NCBI GenBank assembly: GCA_021818645.1
Contig: JAKATS010000056.1
Location: forward strand, 1 to 5,266
DNA: 5,266 bases
Source: Acidobacteriota bacterium
GTDB taxonomy: Bacteria; Acidobacteriota; Terriglobia; Terriglobales; SCQP01
Direction of reading: 5' to 3'
Of this stretch, positions 1 through 5,124 are shown in pieces; position 1 is the first letter of the stretch, and every line of letters begins with the position of its first letter. The translations under genes were made by a program, and so were the position numbers. The notes below the pieces were generated by a model. The model was not told the DNA's origin and did no database searches. It was given only the letters and a program-made list of their open reading frames with translations.

Positions 1-1096
1 CCAGGAACTGTTGCGTCAGCTCCGGCGCCGGCGCGACGCAGCCGCCGCCGCCGAGCAATTCGAGCAAGCCGCCATGCTGCGCGATCTGGCGCAGGTGGTC
101 GAAGATCTCGAGCTGAAGCAAAAGCTGGCCAGCGCCGAAGGCGCCGATACCGACGTGATCGGCTTTTATCGCGAGCAGGACCGTGCGGCCCTGAATGTTT
201 TTCACCTGCGCGGTGGCCGCGCCGTCGATCGGCGCGAATATTTCTGGGAAGAGCTGCCCGATCCGCCCGTCCCCGAAGATGTCCTTCCCCCTACTTCCGG
301 CTCGGATCAGGCAGCCGAACCCTTTCGCCTCGATCCGCTGGTGACCGCGGCATTGGGCCAACTTTACGTCGGCCAGAACTACGTGCCGGCAGCGATTCTG
401 CTGCCGGCCGATTTCGCGGGCCGCGAAGAGCTGCAAACCCTCTTGCGCGAGCAGTCCAGCCATGCCGTGGAACTGCTTCTGCCTCGCCGCGGCCCCAAGC
501 GCGGCCTGATTGACTGGGCCGCCCAGAACGCCCGCCATTCGTTCCAGCATCGTTTCCGTCTCGCCGCCCCGGCGGCGCGTCTGGTCCAGCAGGGCCTGCG
601 TGACGCGCTGGCTCTGCCCGGCTTGCCGGAACGCATCGAGTGCTTCGACATTTCCCATTTTCAGGGCGCCGAGACAGTGGCCGCCATGGTGGTCTGGGAA
701 AAAGGCAAGATGAAGAAATCCGACTACCGCAAATTCATCATCCGTGAGGTCGCGGGCATTGATGATTTCCGAGCCATGGAGGAGGTCGTCACCCGCCGCT
801 ATCGCCGTCGTCTGCGCGAGGGGGCGCAGCTTCCCGACCTGGTGTTGATTGATGGCGGCATCGGCCAGCTCCACGCCGCCCAGCGAGGGCTGGAACAGCT
901 TGGACTTTCCATGCTGCCCATCGCCAGCCTGGCCAAACGCGAGGAAATTCTCTACCTTCCCGGCCGCGAAGATGCTCCCGTGATCCTCGATCGTCATTCT
1001 CCGGTACTGCATCTGATCCAGCAGGTGCGCGACGAGGCGCACCGGTTCGCCATCACCTTTCATCGCCAGCGCCGTGGTAAGGCGGCTTTTCACTGA
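1..1096 (+). CDS. uvrC: UvrABC excinuclease subunit C, 5'-truncated by the window; HhH domain absent
   Basis: UvrC makes both cuts flanking a DNA lesion in nucleotide excision repair, working with UvrA and UvrB in the cytoplasm. The frame is open from base 2, so the start and the N-terminal GIY-YIG nuclease lie upstream; the TTG at 11 is internal. Numbering from that TTG, residues about 1-35 are the UVR motif that contacts UvrB (EQFEQAAMLRDLA), about 45-85 continue the linker (DVIGFYREQD, VFHLRGGRAVDRREYF), and about 195-361 form the RNase H-like endonuclease. The known catalytic triad is intact: Asp213 in ECFDISHFQGAE (bases 647-649), Asp281 in LVLIDGGIGQL (851-853) and His344 in RDEAHRFA (1040-1042). 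The protein stops right after FHRQRRGKAAFH, where family members normally continue with a linker and two helix-hairpin-helix motifs (SELDxIPGIG type). No such sequence follows in any plus frame. Identification is firm; whether the short end is natural or an error is open. Confidence 0.95.
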   Translation, partial: QELLRQLRRRRDAAAAAEQFEQAAMLRDLAQVVEDLELKQKLASAEGADTDVIGFYREQDRAALNVFHLRGGRAVDRREYFWEELPDPPVPEDVLPPTSGSDQAAEPFRLDPLVTAALGQLYVGQNYVPAAILLPADFAGREELQTLLREQSSHAVELLLPRRGPKRGLIDWAAQNARHSFQHRFRLAAPAARLVQQGLRDALALPGLPERIECFDISHFQGAETVAAMVVWEKGKMKKSDYRKFIIREVAGIDDFRAMEEVVTRRYRRRLREGAQLPDLVLIDGGIGQLHAAQRGLEQLGLSMLPIASLAKREEILYLPGREDAPVILDRHSPVLHLIQQVRDEAHRFAITFHRQRRGKAAFH

Positions 1097-1154
1097 CACT
1101 CCGCATTTGAAATACAAACTCTCGTCCTTGCCGATCATCGCTTCTAACTGCGAT

Positions 1155-1183
1155 TTGTCATACTGCGGCAGCGGGGTTAAAAT
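1155..1183 (+). promoter_or_regulatory. Predicted sigma-70-type promoter of the YtxH-family gene
   Basis: TTGTCA (1155-1160) matches the -35 consensus at five of six positions, and TAAAAT (1178-1183) matches the -10 consensus at five of six, with an ideal 17-base spacer. Transcription would begin near 1190, giving a leader of about 55 bases before the chosen ATG. It lies in the gap between uvrC and the next plus-strand gene, which suggests that gene has its own promoter and is not only read through from uvrC. Acidobacterial promoters are poorly characterised, so this rests on the general bacterial consensus. Confidence 0.65.
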
Positions 1184-1228
1184 AGGTTGAAGTGGATGTT
1201 TTTCCTTTCAGCCGTTCACCAATCTTGC

Positions 1229-1235
1229 AAAGGAG
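1229..1235 (+). promoter_or_regulatory. Strong Shine-Dalgarno site that decides the YtxH start
   Basis: AAAGGAG ends 9 bases before the ATG at 1245 but only 3 bases before the in-frame ATG at 1239. Usual spacing favours 1245, giving a protein that starts MASSRALWF. Confidence 0.75.
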
Positions 1236-1244
1236 ACGATGATC

Positions 1245-1535
1245 ATGGCCAGTTCACGCGCACTATGGTTTTTAACAGGAGTCGGTTTGGGCGCCGCGAT
1301 CGGGGTGCTATATGCTCCGCGTTCCGGGGATGAGACTCGCGAAATGCTGGGCAAAAAAGCGGAAGATAGCCGCAATGCGGTTACCCGCAAGTCCAGCGAA
1401 CTGCGCCAGTCGGTCACCCAGATGGCGGATCGCGGCCGCCAGGTCGTCAACCGTCAGGTGGATCAGTTCCAGGCTGCGGTGGAAGCTGGCCGCCAGGCGT
1501 TTCGGGAAAGCTCTACCCCGGAGACCGGCAGCTAA
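1245..1535 (+). CDS. YtxH domain-containing small membrane protein
   Basis: This 96-residue protein has a hydrophobic segment at about residues 6-23 (LWFLTGVGLGAAIGVLYAP), followed by the hallmark YAPRSGDETREML of the YtxH family, where glycine-rich helix, APxSGxETR and a charged helical tail are typical. Residues about 30-85 are rich in E, K, R and Q with no prolines, so a long amphipathic helix or coiled coil is likely. Family members are membrane-anchored and of uncertain biochemical role; the Bacillus namesake belongs to a sigma-B general stress operon. The ATG at 1245 was chosen by ribosome-site spacing; 1239 is the alternative and adds two residues. A good promoter lies just upstream and a second small helical membrane protein gene lies downstream at 1955, separated by repeats. 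Family assignment is confident from the motif; function is not known. Confidence 0.88.
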   Translation: MASSRALWFLTGVGLGAAIGVLYAPRSGDETREMLGKKAEDSRNAVTRKSSELRQSVTQMADRGRQVVNRQVDQFQAAVEAGRQAFRESSTPETGS

Positions 1536-1553
1536 GTTTGGGGAATTGCCCTC

Positions 1554-1742
1554 ACGACGCATCGGCCGAGTGGCTGCGGAGTTATGCGAGATCGCAGGCG
1601 GGGAGGGGAACTATTCGCCGAACGGCGAATGGATCCCGGGTTTCCGGCCAAGTCCCGTTCTGTGCCAGTCCATTCATGCTGGGCCATGTTTCTGCTACCG
1701 AGGCCGAACGCTGGGACGGCGAAGCAAGAAAAATGGCCCCCA
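1554..1742 (+). repeat. Dispersed intergenic repeat, copy R1
   Basis: The 5' block (1559-1598, core GGCTGCGGAGTTATGCGAG) matches 35 of 40 bases of copy R3 (2476-2515). The 3' block (1697-1740, core GGCGAAGCAAGAAAA) matches 37 of 44 bases of R3 (2575-2618). Between them R1 carries about 98 bases, against about 59 in R3, and this middle is diverged and includes a perfect inverted repeat at 1613-1630. It begins 18 bases after the YtxH stop codon. No protein is credible here on either strand. I do not recognise it as a named element. Confidence 0.8.
1613..1630. other. Perfect inverted repeat within R1
   Basis: ATTCGCCG-AA-CGGCGAAT is an uninterrupted 8-base inverted repeat with a 2-base centre. 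As DNA it is a near-palindrome suitable for a dimeric protein. As RNA it would be a tight stem needing some opening at the loop. There is no following T-run, so it is not an obvious intrinsic terminator. The other repeat copies lack it. Confidence 0.6.
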
Positions 1743-1770
1743 CTTTCGGCTCCATGCTGGCATAAGGTGT

Positions 1771-1906
1771 CGGTAAAACTATGCAAAAATGTAGGCTCGG
1801 GTTCCCCGTCCTGCATAGCAGGATAGGGCGCATAGAAAATGCCCTTCCTTATTTCCACTGAAGCCGCCCGCTGGAGCGGCGAAGCAAAAAAGGTGGCGCC
1901 GCCACA
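1771..1906 (+). repeat. Dispersed intergenic repeat, copy R2 (diverged)
   Basis: This copy runs nearly collinear with R3: 1779-1829 matches 38 of 51 bases of 2499-2549, then a shared CCCTTCCTT, then the 3' block 1855-1905 (core GAGCGGCGAAGCAA, ending GCCGCCAC) aligned with 2573-2622 after a shift of two bases. The first part of the 5' block is eroded, keeping only the CTATGC...AGG section. It contains the shared stem-loop at 1805-1828. It ends about 50 bases before the ATG at 1955, so it lies in the upstream region or leader of that gene. Confidence 0.75.
1805..1828 (+). other. Stem-loop in repeat R2
   Basis: TCCTGC (1809-1814) pairs with GCAGGA (1818-1823) around an ATA loop, and CCC (1805-1807) pairs with GGG (1826-1828) across a small internal loop. 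The same fold recurs in R3 at 2524-2548 despite a different loop and a changed pair. No T-run follows, so a classical terminator role is unsupported. Confidence 0.6.
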
Positions 1907-1939
1907 AATTTGGAGTAATCTGAGGGAGTCAGCCGCGCC

Positions 1940-1954
1940 TGAGGCGTAACCTCA
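1940..1954 (+). promoter_or_regulatory. Small hairpin covering the presumed ribosome site of the 1955 gene
   Basis: TGAGG (1940-1944) pairs with CCTCA (1950-1954) around CGTAA, directly before the ATG, and includes the only candidate Shine-Dalgarno bases. An alternative stem, CGCC (1936-1939) with GGCG (1943-1946), would also hide the same GG. Five-base stems occur often by chance in GC-rich DNA. Confidence 0.35.
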
Positions 1955-2470
1955 ATGAACCACGACCTGTTGACGATCCTGACGGTCTTTGTAGTCATCA
2001 CTGGATTGGCCGCTCTGGCTGCGGCGATCCTGCTGGCTGTCATGGCGCGCCGCTTTTTCCAGCTCAGCCAGCGAGCCGACGGCATTTTAAGCGTCCTCGA
2101 AACCAGGCTCCCGCCGCTCCTGACCGATGCCCAGGCGGCCATCAGCGAAACCCGCGCCCGGGTGCAGCAGATCGGCGAGCACATTGCGGTCTTCAGCCAG
2201 TTGGTTCGCAGGCAAGCCGAGCGCGCCGATGATCTGCTGGCCGATATCTCCGATCGCGTCAAGCTGCAGGTTATTCGGCTTGATGACATGGTCGGCGACG
2301 TCGTGTCCCGGGTTGAGCAGACCATAGATTCCCTGCAGAGTTTATTGCTCCGGCCCATCAAGGATTTCGGGGCTTTAGTCCACGGCTTCCGCACCGGACT
2401 GGATTTTTTTGTGCGCCGCCGTTCTTCTCCTCCCGCGCAAACCCGGCAGGATGAAGAAATGTTTATCTAA
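1955..2470 (+). CDS. Membrane-anchored helical protein, probably DUF948/YtxG-like
   Basis: This 171-residue protein begins with one clear transmembrane helix at about residues 5-31 (LLTILTVFVVITGLAALAAA and on), followed by RR, which suggests the N-terminus is outside and the rest cytoplasmic. Residues about 35-130 are glutamine-, arginine- and aspartate-rich with regular hydrophobic spacing (ILSVLETRLPPLL, IGEHIAVFSQLV, VVSRVEQTIDSL), as in a long helical or coiled-coil domain. A proline-rich basic tail (RRRSSPPAQTR) ends in the acidic DEEMFI. One N-terminal helix plus a long helical region resembles DUF948 proteins such as YtxG, which sits next to YtxH in Bacillus; that assignment is tentative, since DUF948 has no diagnostic motif readable by eye. 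The ribosome site is weak: GAGG at 1941-1944, 10 bases before the ATG and inside a small hairpin. The coding call is firm; the molecular role is unknown. Confidence 0.8.
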   Translation: MNHDLLTILTVFVVITGLAALAAAILLAVMARRFFQLSQRADGILSVLETRLPPLLTDAQAAISETRARVQQIGEHIAVFSQLVRRQAERADDLLADISDRVKLQVIRLDDMVGDVVSRVEQTIDSLQSLLLRPIKDFGALVHGFRTGLDFFVRRRSSPPAQTRQDEEMFI

Positions 2471-2622
2471 ACGCCGCACTGGCCGAGCCGCTGCGGAGCT
2501 ATGCGAGATCGCAGGCCCGGGGCCCCCGTCCTGCGAAGCGGGTTGGGGCTTTAGGAACGACCCTTCCTTTGACCACCGAGGTCGGACACTGGAACGGCAA
2601 AGCAAGAAAAGCGGCCCCGCCA
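2471..2622 (+). repeat. Dispersed intergenic repeat, copy R3 (most complete)
   Basis: R3 starts immediately after the stop codon of the preceding gene and fills most of the 181 bp gap between two converging genes. Order of parts: 5' block (2476-2515) with the hairpin-forming TGCGA-GA-TCGCA, stem-loop (2524-2548), CCCTTCCTT, then 3' block (2575-2618) with CTGGAACGGCAAAGCAAG, ending GCCGCCAC-like. It shares the 5' block with R1 and R4, the stem-loop with R2, and the 3' block with R1 and R2, so it is the best reference for the family. Its position between convergent genes would suit a role in ending transcription or blocking antisense reading, but no T-run is present. Confidence 0.8.
2524..2548 (+). 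other. Stem-loop in repeat R3
   Basis: CCTGC (2530-2534) pairs with GCGGG (2538-2542) around a GAA loop, a very stable loop type, and CCCC (2524-2527) pairs with GGGG (2545-2548) across a 2x2 internal loop. Compared with R2, a T-A pair has become T-G and the loop differs, while the fold is kept. Confidence 0.6.
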
Positions 2623-2651
2623 CCGTGGTGCGATAATCGCGGCGCGCCACC

Positions 2652-3791
2652 TCATTCAATCCATCCGCCGCCCAGCACCCGTTCATCCTGATATAACACC
2701 ACCGCCTGCCCCGGTGTAATCGCCCGTTGCGCTTCATCAAACCGCACCCGCAGGCGTTGCTCCGGCAGCGCCTCAGCCCAGGCTGGCGCGGGCACATGGC
2801 GGTTCCGGATGCGCGCTTCCACGCGTACGGGCCCGCTGGGCGGCTGGCCCAAGATCCAGTTCACCTTGCCGGCCATCAGTTCCAGGCTTCGCAGTCCGGT
2901 TTCGTCGCCCACCACCACTTGCTTCTGCTCCGGACGCAGCTCAATCACATACAACGGCTCGCCTGTGGCCACGCCCAGGCCTTTTCTCTGCCCGACGGTA
3001 AATCCATGCACGCCCTGATGCCGGGCCAGTACCTGCCCCTCGCGGGTCACTACTTCGCCCGGCTCCGGCGCCGCGAGTTGAGCGGCTAGCGCGGGCCGTT
3101 CGCTCAGATAAGCTGCCACGAAATCCTGGTAGTTTTTGCCCGGCACAAAACAAATCTCATAACTTTCCGGCTTGTTTGCTACCGGCAGATGGAATCGTTC
3201 GGCCAGGGCGCGTACCTGCACCTTATGTAATTCGCCCAGCGGAAACAGGGCCCGGCCCAGCTGTTCCTGAGTCAGTCCCCATAGGAAAAATGTCTGATCC
3301 TTATCACGATCCACCGCCCGCAGCAGTTCATAAGTGCCCGTTTCCTGGTTCTGCCGCACGCGGGCATAGTGGCCGGTCGCGATCTTGCCGGCGCCGATCT
3401 GCCGGGCGGTGCGGGCCATTTCATCGAACTTCACGGCCGTGTTGCAATGGCTGCAGGGAATCGGGGTGCGGCCAGCCAGATATTCGGCCACGAATGGCAT
3501 GACCACATCGCGCTCAAAGCGGTCTTCATAGTTGACCATGTAAAAGGGAATGCCCAGGCTCTCGGCTACCCGGCGGGCATCGTGTACGTCGTCGAGCGAG
3601 CAGCAGCGCCCCGAAGCGGTCACCGGCATGCCGGGATGTCCGGCCAGGCGCCGCTGGTTCCACAGTTGCATGGTAAAGCCCACCAGTTCGTGGCCTTCGG
3701 CATGCAGCATGGCCGCGGCAGTCGAGCTGTCCACGCCGCCCGACATGGCGACCACGATGCGTTCCGTCGAATTGGCAGCTTCATTAGGCAT
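2652..3791 (-). CDS. mnmA: tRNA-specific 2-thiouridylase MnmA
   Basis: MnmA uses ATP to activate U34 of tRNA(Lys), tRNA(Glu) and tRNA(Gln), then inserts sulfur passed from a cysteine desulfurase, giving the 2-thiouridine needed for accurate decoding. The 379-residue protein is full length for the family. The ATP-binding PP-loop is SGGVDSS (residues 17-23). The catalytic Cys116 lies in PIPCSHCNTAVKF, and the second catalytic Cys214 in ESYEICFV; ATGHYARV (138-145) and KDQTFFLWGL (164-173) are further family signatures. The C-terminal barrel domain ends with QAVVLYQDERVLGGGWIE as expected. Position 113 is Cys where the E. coli enzyme has Asp99, making a CxxC. The ATG at 3791 gives a normal length; no clear Shine-Dalgarno precedes it. 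It follows the cysteine desulfurase gene on the same strand after 78 bp, so the two are probably cotranscribed and functionally paired. It converges with the gene ending at 2470. Confidence 0.97.
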   Translation of the reverse strand: MPNEAANSTERIVVAMSGGVDSSTAAAMLHAEGHELVGFTMQLWNQRRLAGHPGMPVTASGRCCSLDDVHDARRVAESLGIPFYMVNYEDRFERDVVMPFVAEYLAGRTPIPCSHCNTAVKFDEMARTARQIGAGKIATGHYARVRQNQETGTYELLRAVDRDKDQTFFLWGLTQEQLGRALFPLGELHKVQVRALAERFHLPVANKPESYEICFVPGKNYQDFVAAYLSERPALAAQLAAPEPGEVVTREGQVLARHQGVHGFTVGQRKGLGVATGEPLYVIELRPEQKQVVVGDETGLRSLELMAGKVNWILGQPPSGPVRVEARIRNRHVPAPAWAEALPEQRLRVRFDEAQRAITPGQAVVLYQDERVLGGGWIE

Positions 3792-3811
3792 GGCAACTGG
3801 AGTGAATCGAG

Positions 3812-3852
3812 ACGACGCACTGGCCGATTCGCTGCGGAACCATGCGAAATCG
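3812..3852 (+). repeat. Partial dispersed repeat, copy R4 (5' block only)
   Basis: Bases 3817-3852 match 31 of 36 bases of the R3 5' block (2476-2511), including GCACTGGCCGA, GCTGCGGA and ATGCGA. The stem-loop and 3' block are missing. It lies in the 78 bp gap between the desulfurase stop and the mnmA start, so it would be in the mRNA linking the two genes, in the orientation opposite to transcription, unlike R1-R3 which lie in the same sense as their upstream genes. Confidence 0.75.
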
Positions 3853-3869
3853 TCCTTAACCTTCTTTCT

Positions 3870-5054
3870 TTAAGCCGGCTGCGCCGCTAACCTTGACGCT
3901 TGAGGTGAAAGCTCCAGCAGCCGCGCGATCTCGGCCGGTAAAATCCGGCAAAAAGCTTCAACTTCCTCCTCCCGGTTCAGTTTCCCCAGGCTGATGCGCA
4001 CGCAGGCGCGGGCCTCGGCGTCTTCCAGGCCCATGGCGGTAAGCACATGCGAGGGCTCAACCGCGCCCGAAGAACAGGCCGCCCCGGTGGAAATGCAATA
4101 ACCCCGCAAATCAAGCGCGATCACCAGCGCTTCGCCGGCGATTCCGGGAATATGCAGGCAACTGGTATTGGGCACGCGCGGCGAATGCGCGCCCAGCACT
4201 TCCACCTCGGGAATGGCTTGCTTCACCGCGGCTTCCAGTGCGTCGCGCATCCGGCTCTGCTGCAGCGCTTCCGTTTCCAAGTCGCGCCGGGCCAGCCGCG
4301 CGGCCTCGCCCAGGCCGGCGATGCCGGCCAGATTTTCCGTGCCCGCCCGCCGTCCGCGCTCATGCCGGCCGCCGTAAAACAGCGGCCGCAGGCGTGTGCC
4401 GCGGCGCACATACAGCGCCCCCGCTCCCTGGGGACCGTGAAATTTGTGTGCAGAAAACGAAAGCAGCTCGCACCCCAGATCCCCCACTTTTACCGGAATT
4501 TTACCCACCGCCTGCACCGCGTCCACATGCAGGGGAACCCGGGCCTGCCTGGCGATCCGCCCAATCGCCTCAAGCGGCTGGATGACGCCGGTTTCGTTGT
4601 TCGCAAGCATGACCGAGATGAGCCGGGTTTCCGGACGCAAAGCCCGCTCCACATCGGACGGCTGTACCCGTCCATCCCTCATTACCGGCAGCCAGCTCAC
4701 TGCGGCGCCGCGCTCGGCCAGCTCGCGCGCCGCAAGCAGCACGGCATGATGTTCAATCGAGGAAACGATCAGGTGCGCGCCGCGCGGTTCGGATATCATG
4801 CCGAAAAGCGCCAGATTATCCGCCTCGGTGCCGCCGCTGGTAAAGACGATCTCATTCGGCTCGGCGCCGATCAACTCCGCCGCCGCCACGCGCGCGGCTT
4901 CCACCACGGCCCGGGCAAGCTGTCCCTGGCGATGAATCGAACTGGCGTTGCCGAATTTGCCTTCCAGGCAGGGACGCATCGCTTCCACCACCGCGGGCAG
5001 CGGCTGGGTCGTGGCATTGTTGTCGAAATATGCGCCGGCCGGGTTTGCAGGCAT
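3870..5054 (-). CDS. Cysteine desulfurase, NifS/YrvO-like
   Basis: This PLP enzyme (fold type I) converts L-cysteine to alanine and keeps the sulfur as a persulfide for transfer. From the ATG at 5054 the protein has 394 residues, normal for the class I group. Motifs: YFDNNATTQPLP near the N-terminus; TSGGTEADNLA (PLP phosphate); His102 in SSIEHHAV stacking on PLP; NNETG; Asp178 and Gln181 in HVDAVQAVGK; Schiff-base Lys204 in SFSAHKFHGPQG; RRAGTENLAG; and the catalytic Cys327 in STGAACSSGAVEPSHVL. The RRAGTEN and AACSSG forms resemble NifS/YrvO rather than E. coli IscS (RSGTL, SACTSAS). An in-frame TTG at 5069 adds five residues and has a weak AGG six bases upstream; I prefer the ATG because homologues begin close to YFDNNATT. 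With mnmA next downstream and no iscU or iscR, its likely job is feeding sulfur to MnmA, though a general role cannot be excluded. Confidence 0.95.
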   Translation of the reverse strand: MPANPAGAYFDNNATTQPLPAVVEAMRPCLEGKFGNASSIHRQGQLARAVVEAARVAAAELIGAEPNEIVFTSGGTEADNLALFGMISEPRGAHLIVSSIEHHAVLLAARELAERGAAVSWLPVMRDGRVQPSDVERALRPETRLISVMLANNETGVIQPLEAIGRIARQARVPLHVDAVQAVGKIPVKVGDLGCELLSFSAHKFHGPQGAGALYVRRGTRLRPLFYGGRHERGRRAGTENLAGIAGLGEAARLARRDLETEALQQSRMRDALEAAVKQAIPEVEVLGAHSPRVPNTSCLHIPGIAGEALVIALDLRGYCISTGAACSSGAVEPSHVLTAMGLEDAEARACVRISLGKLNREEEVEAFCRILPAEIARLLELSPQASRLAAQPA

Positions 5055-5124
5055 ATAAATATTATGCAATTAAAGCCTGATCCATGCCGCCGGCGCGGGG
5101 CCTCGGTATTCTGTCGGCAATAAT

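Larger units (their letters stand above)
1536..1954. other. 419 bp non-coding stretch between the YtxH and DUF948-like genes
   Basis: The stretch is largely occupied by repeat copies R1 and R2, which sit in tandem in the same orientation. The open frames that cross it on both strands lack family motifs, lack good ribosome sites and change their protein sequence between copies by frameshift, so I read them as chance. The last 50 bases are the leader of the next gene. I found no convincing promoter, tRNA or riboswitch here. Confidence 0.75.

Noticed and set aside
1097..1240. Frameshifted HhH domain of UvrC
   Set aside because: All three plus frames end quickly or read as non-HhH sequence, so a single frameshift does not restore the missing domain.
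1562..1582. tRNA-Ser-like D-arm (GGCCGAGTGGCTG) in R1
   Set aside because: Only the D-arm resembles tRNA. There is no acceptor stem, anticodon arm or TTCGA-type T-loop at the right distance, and other repeat copies change these bases.
1312..1858. Several open frames on both strands across the YtxH tail and repeats R1-R2
   Set aside because: They lack ribosome sites and motifs, overlap a real gene or the repeats, and matching repeat copies do not preserve a frame.
1893..1921. Promoter directly before the gene at 1955 (TAATCT as -10)
   Set aside because: The -10 match is poor and the bases at the -35 position (GTGGCG) do not fit.
1849..2394. 181-codon open frame on the minus strand
   Set aside because: It is antisense to the helical membrane protein gene, Ser/Arg-rich without motifs, and runs into repeat R2.
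2545..2560. Intrinsic terminator after the R3 stem-loop
   Set aside because: The stem is followed by CTTTAGG rather than a run of T on the plus strand, and there is no T-run on the minus strand either.
2630..2648. Short palindromes GCGATAATCGC and GGCGCGCC next to the mnmA stop
   Set aside because: They are short, adjacent to the repeat end, and expected by chance in GC-rich DNA. No partner site was seen.
4047..5123. 358-codon open frame on the plus strand
   Set aside because: It is antisense to the well-supported cysteine desulfurase, shows low-complexity R/G/H/P composition and has no family motif. Long antisense frames are common in GC-rich genes.
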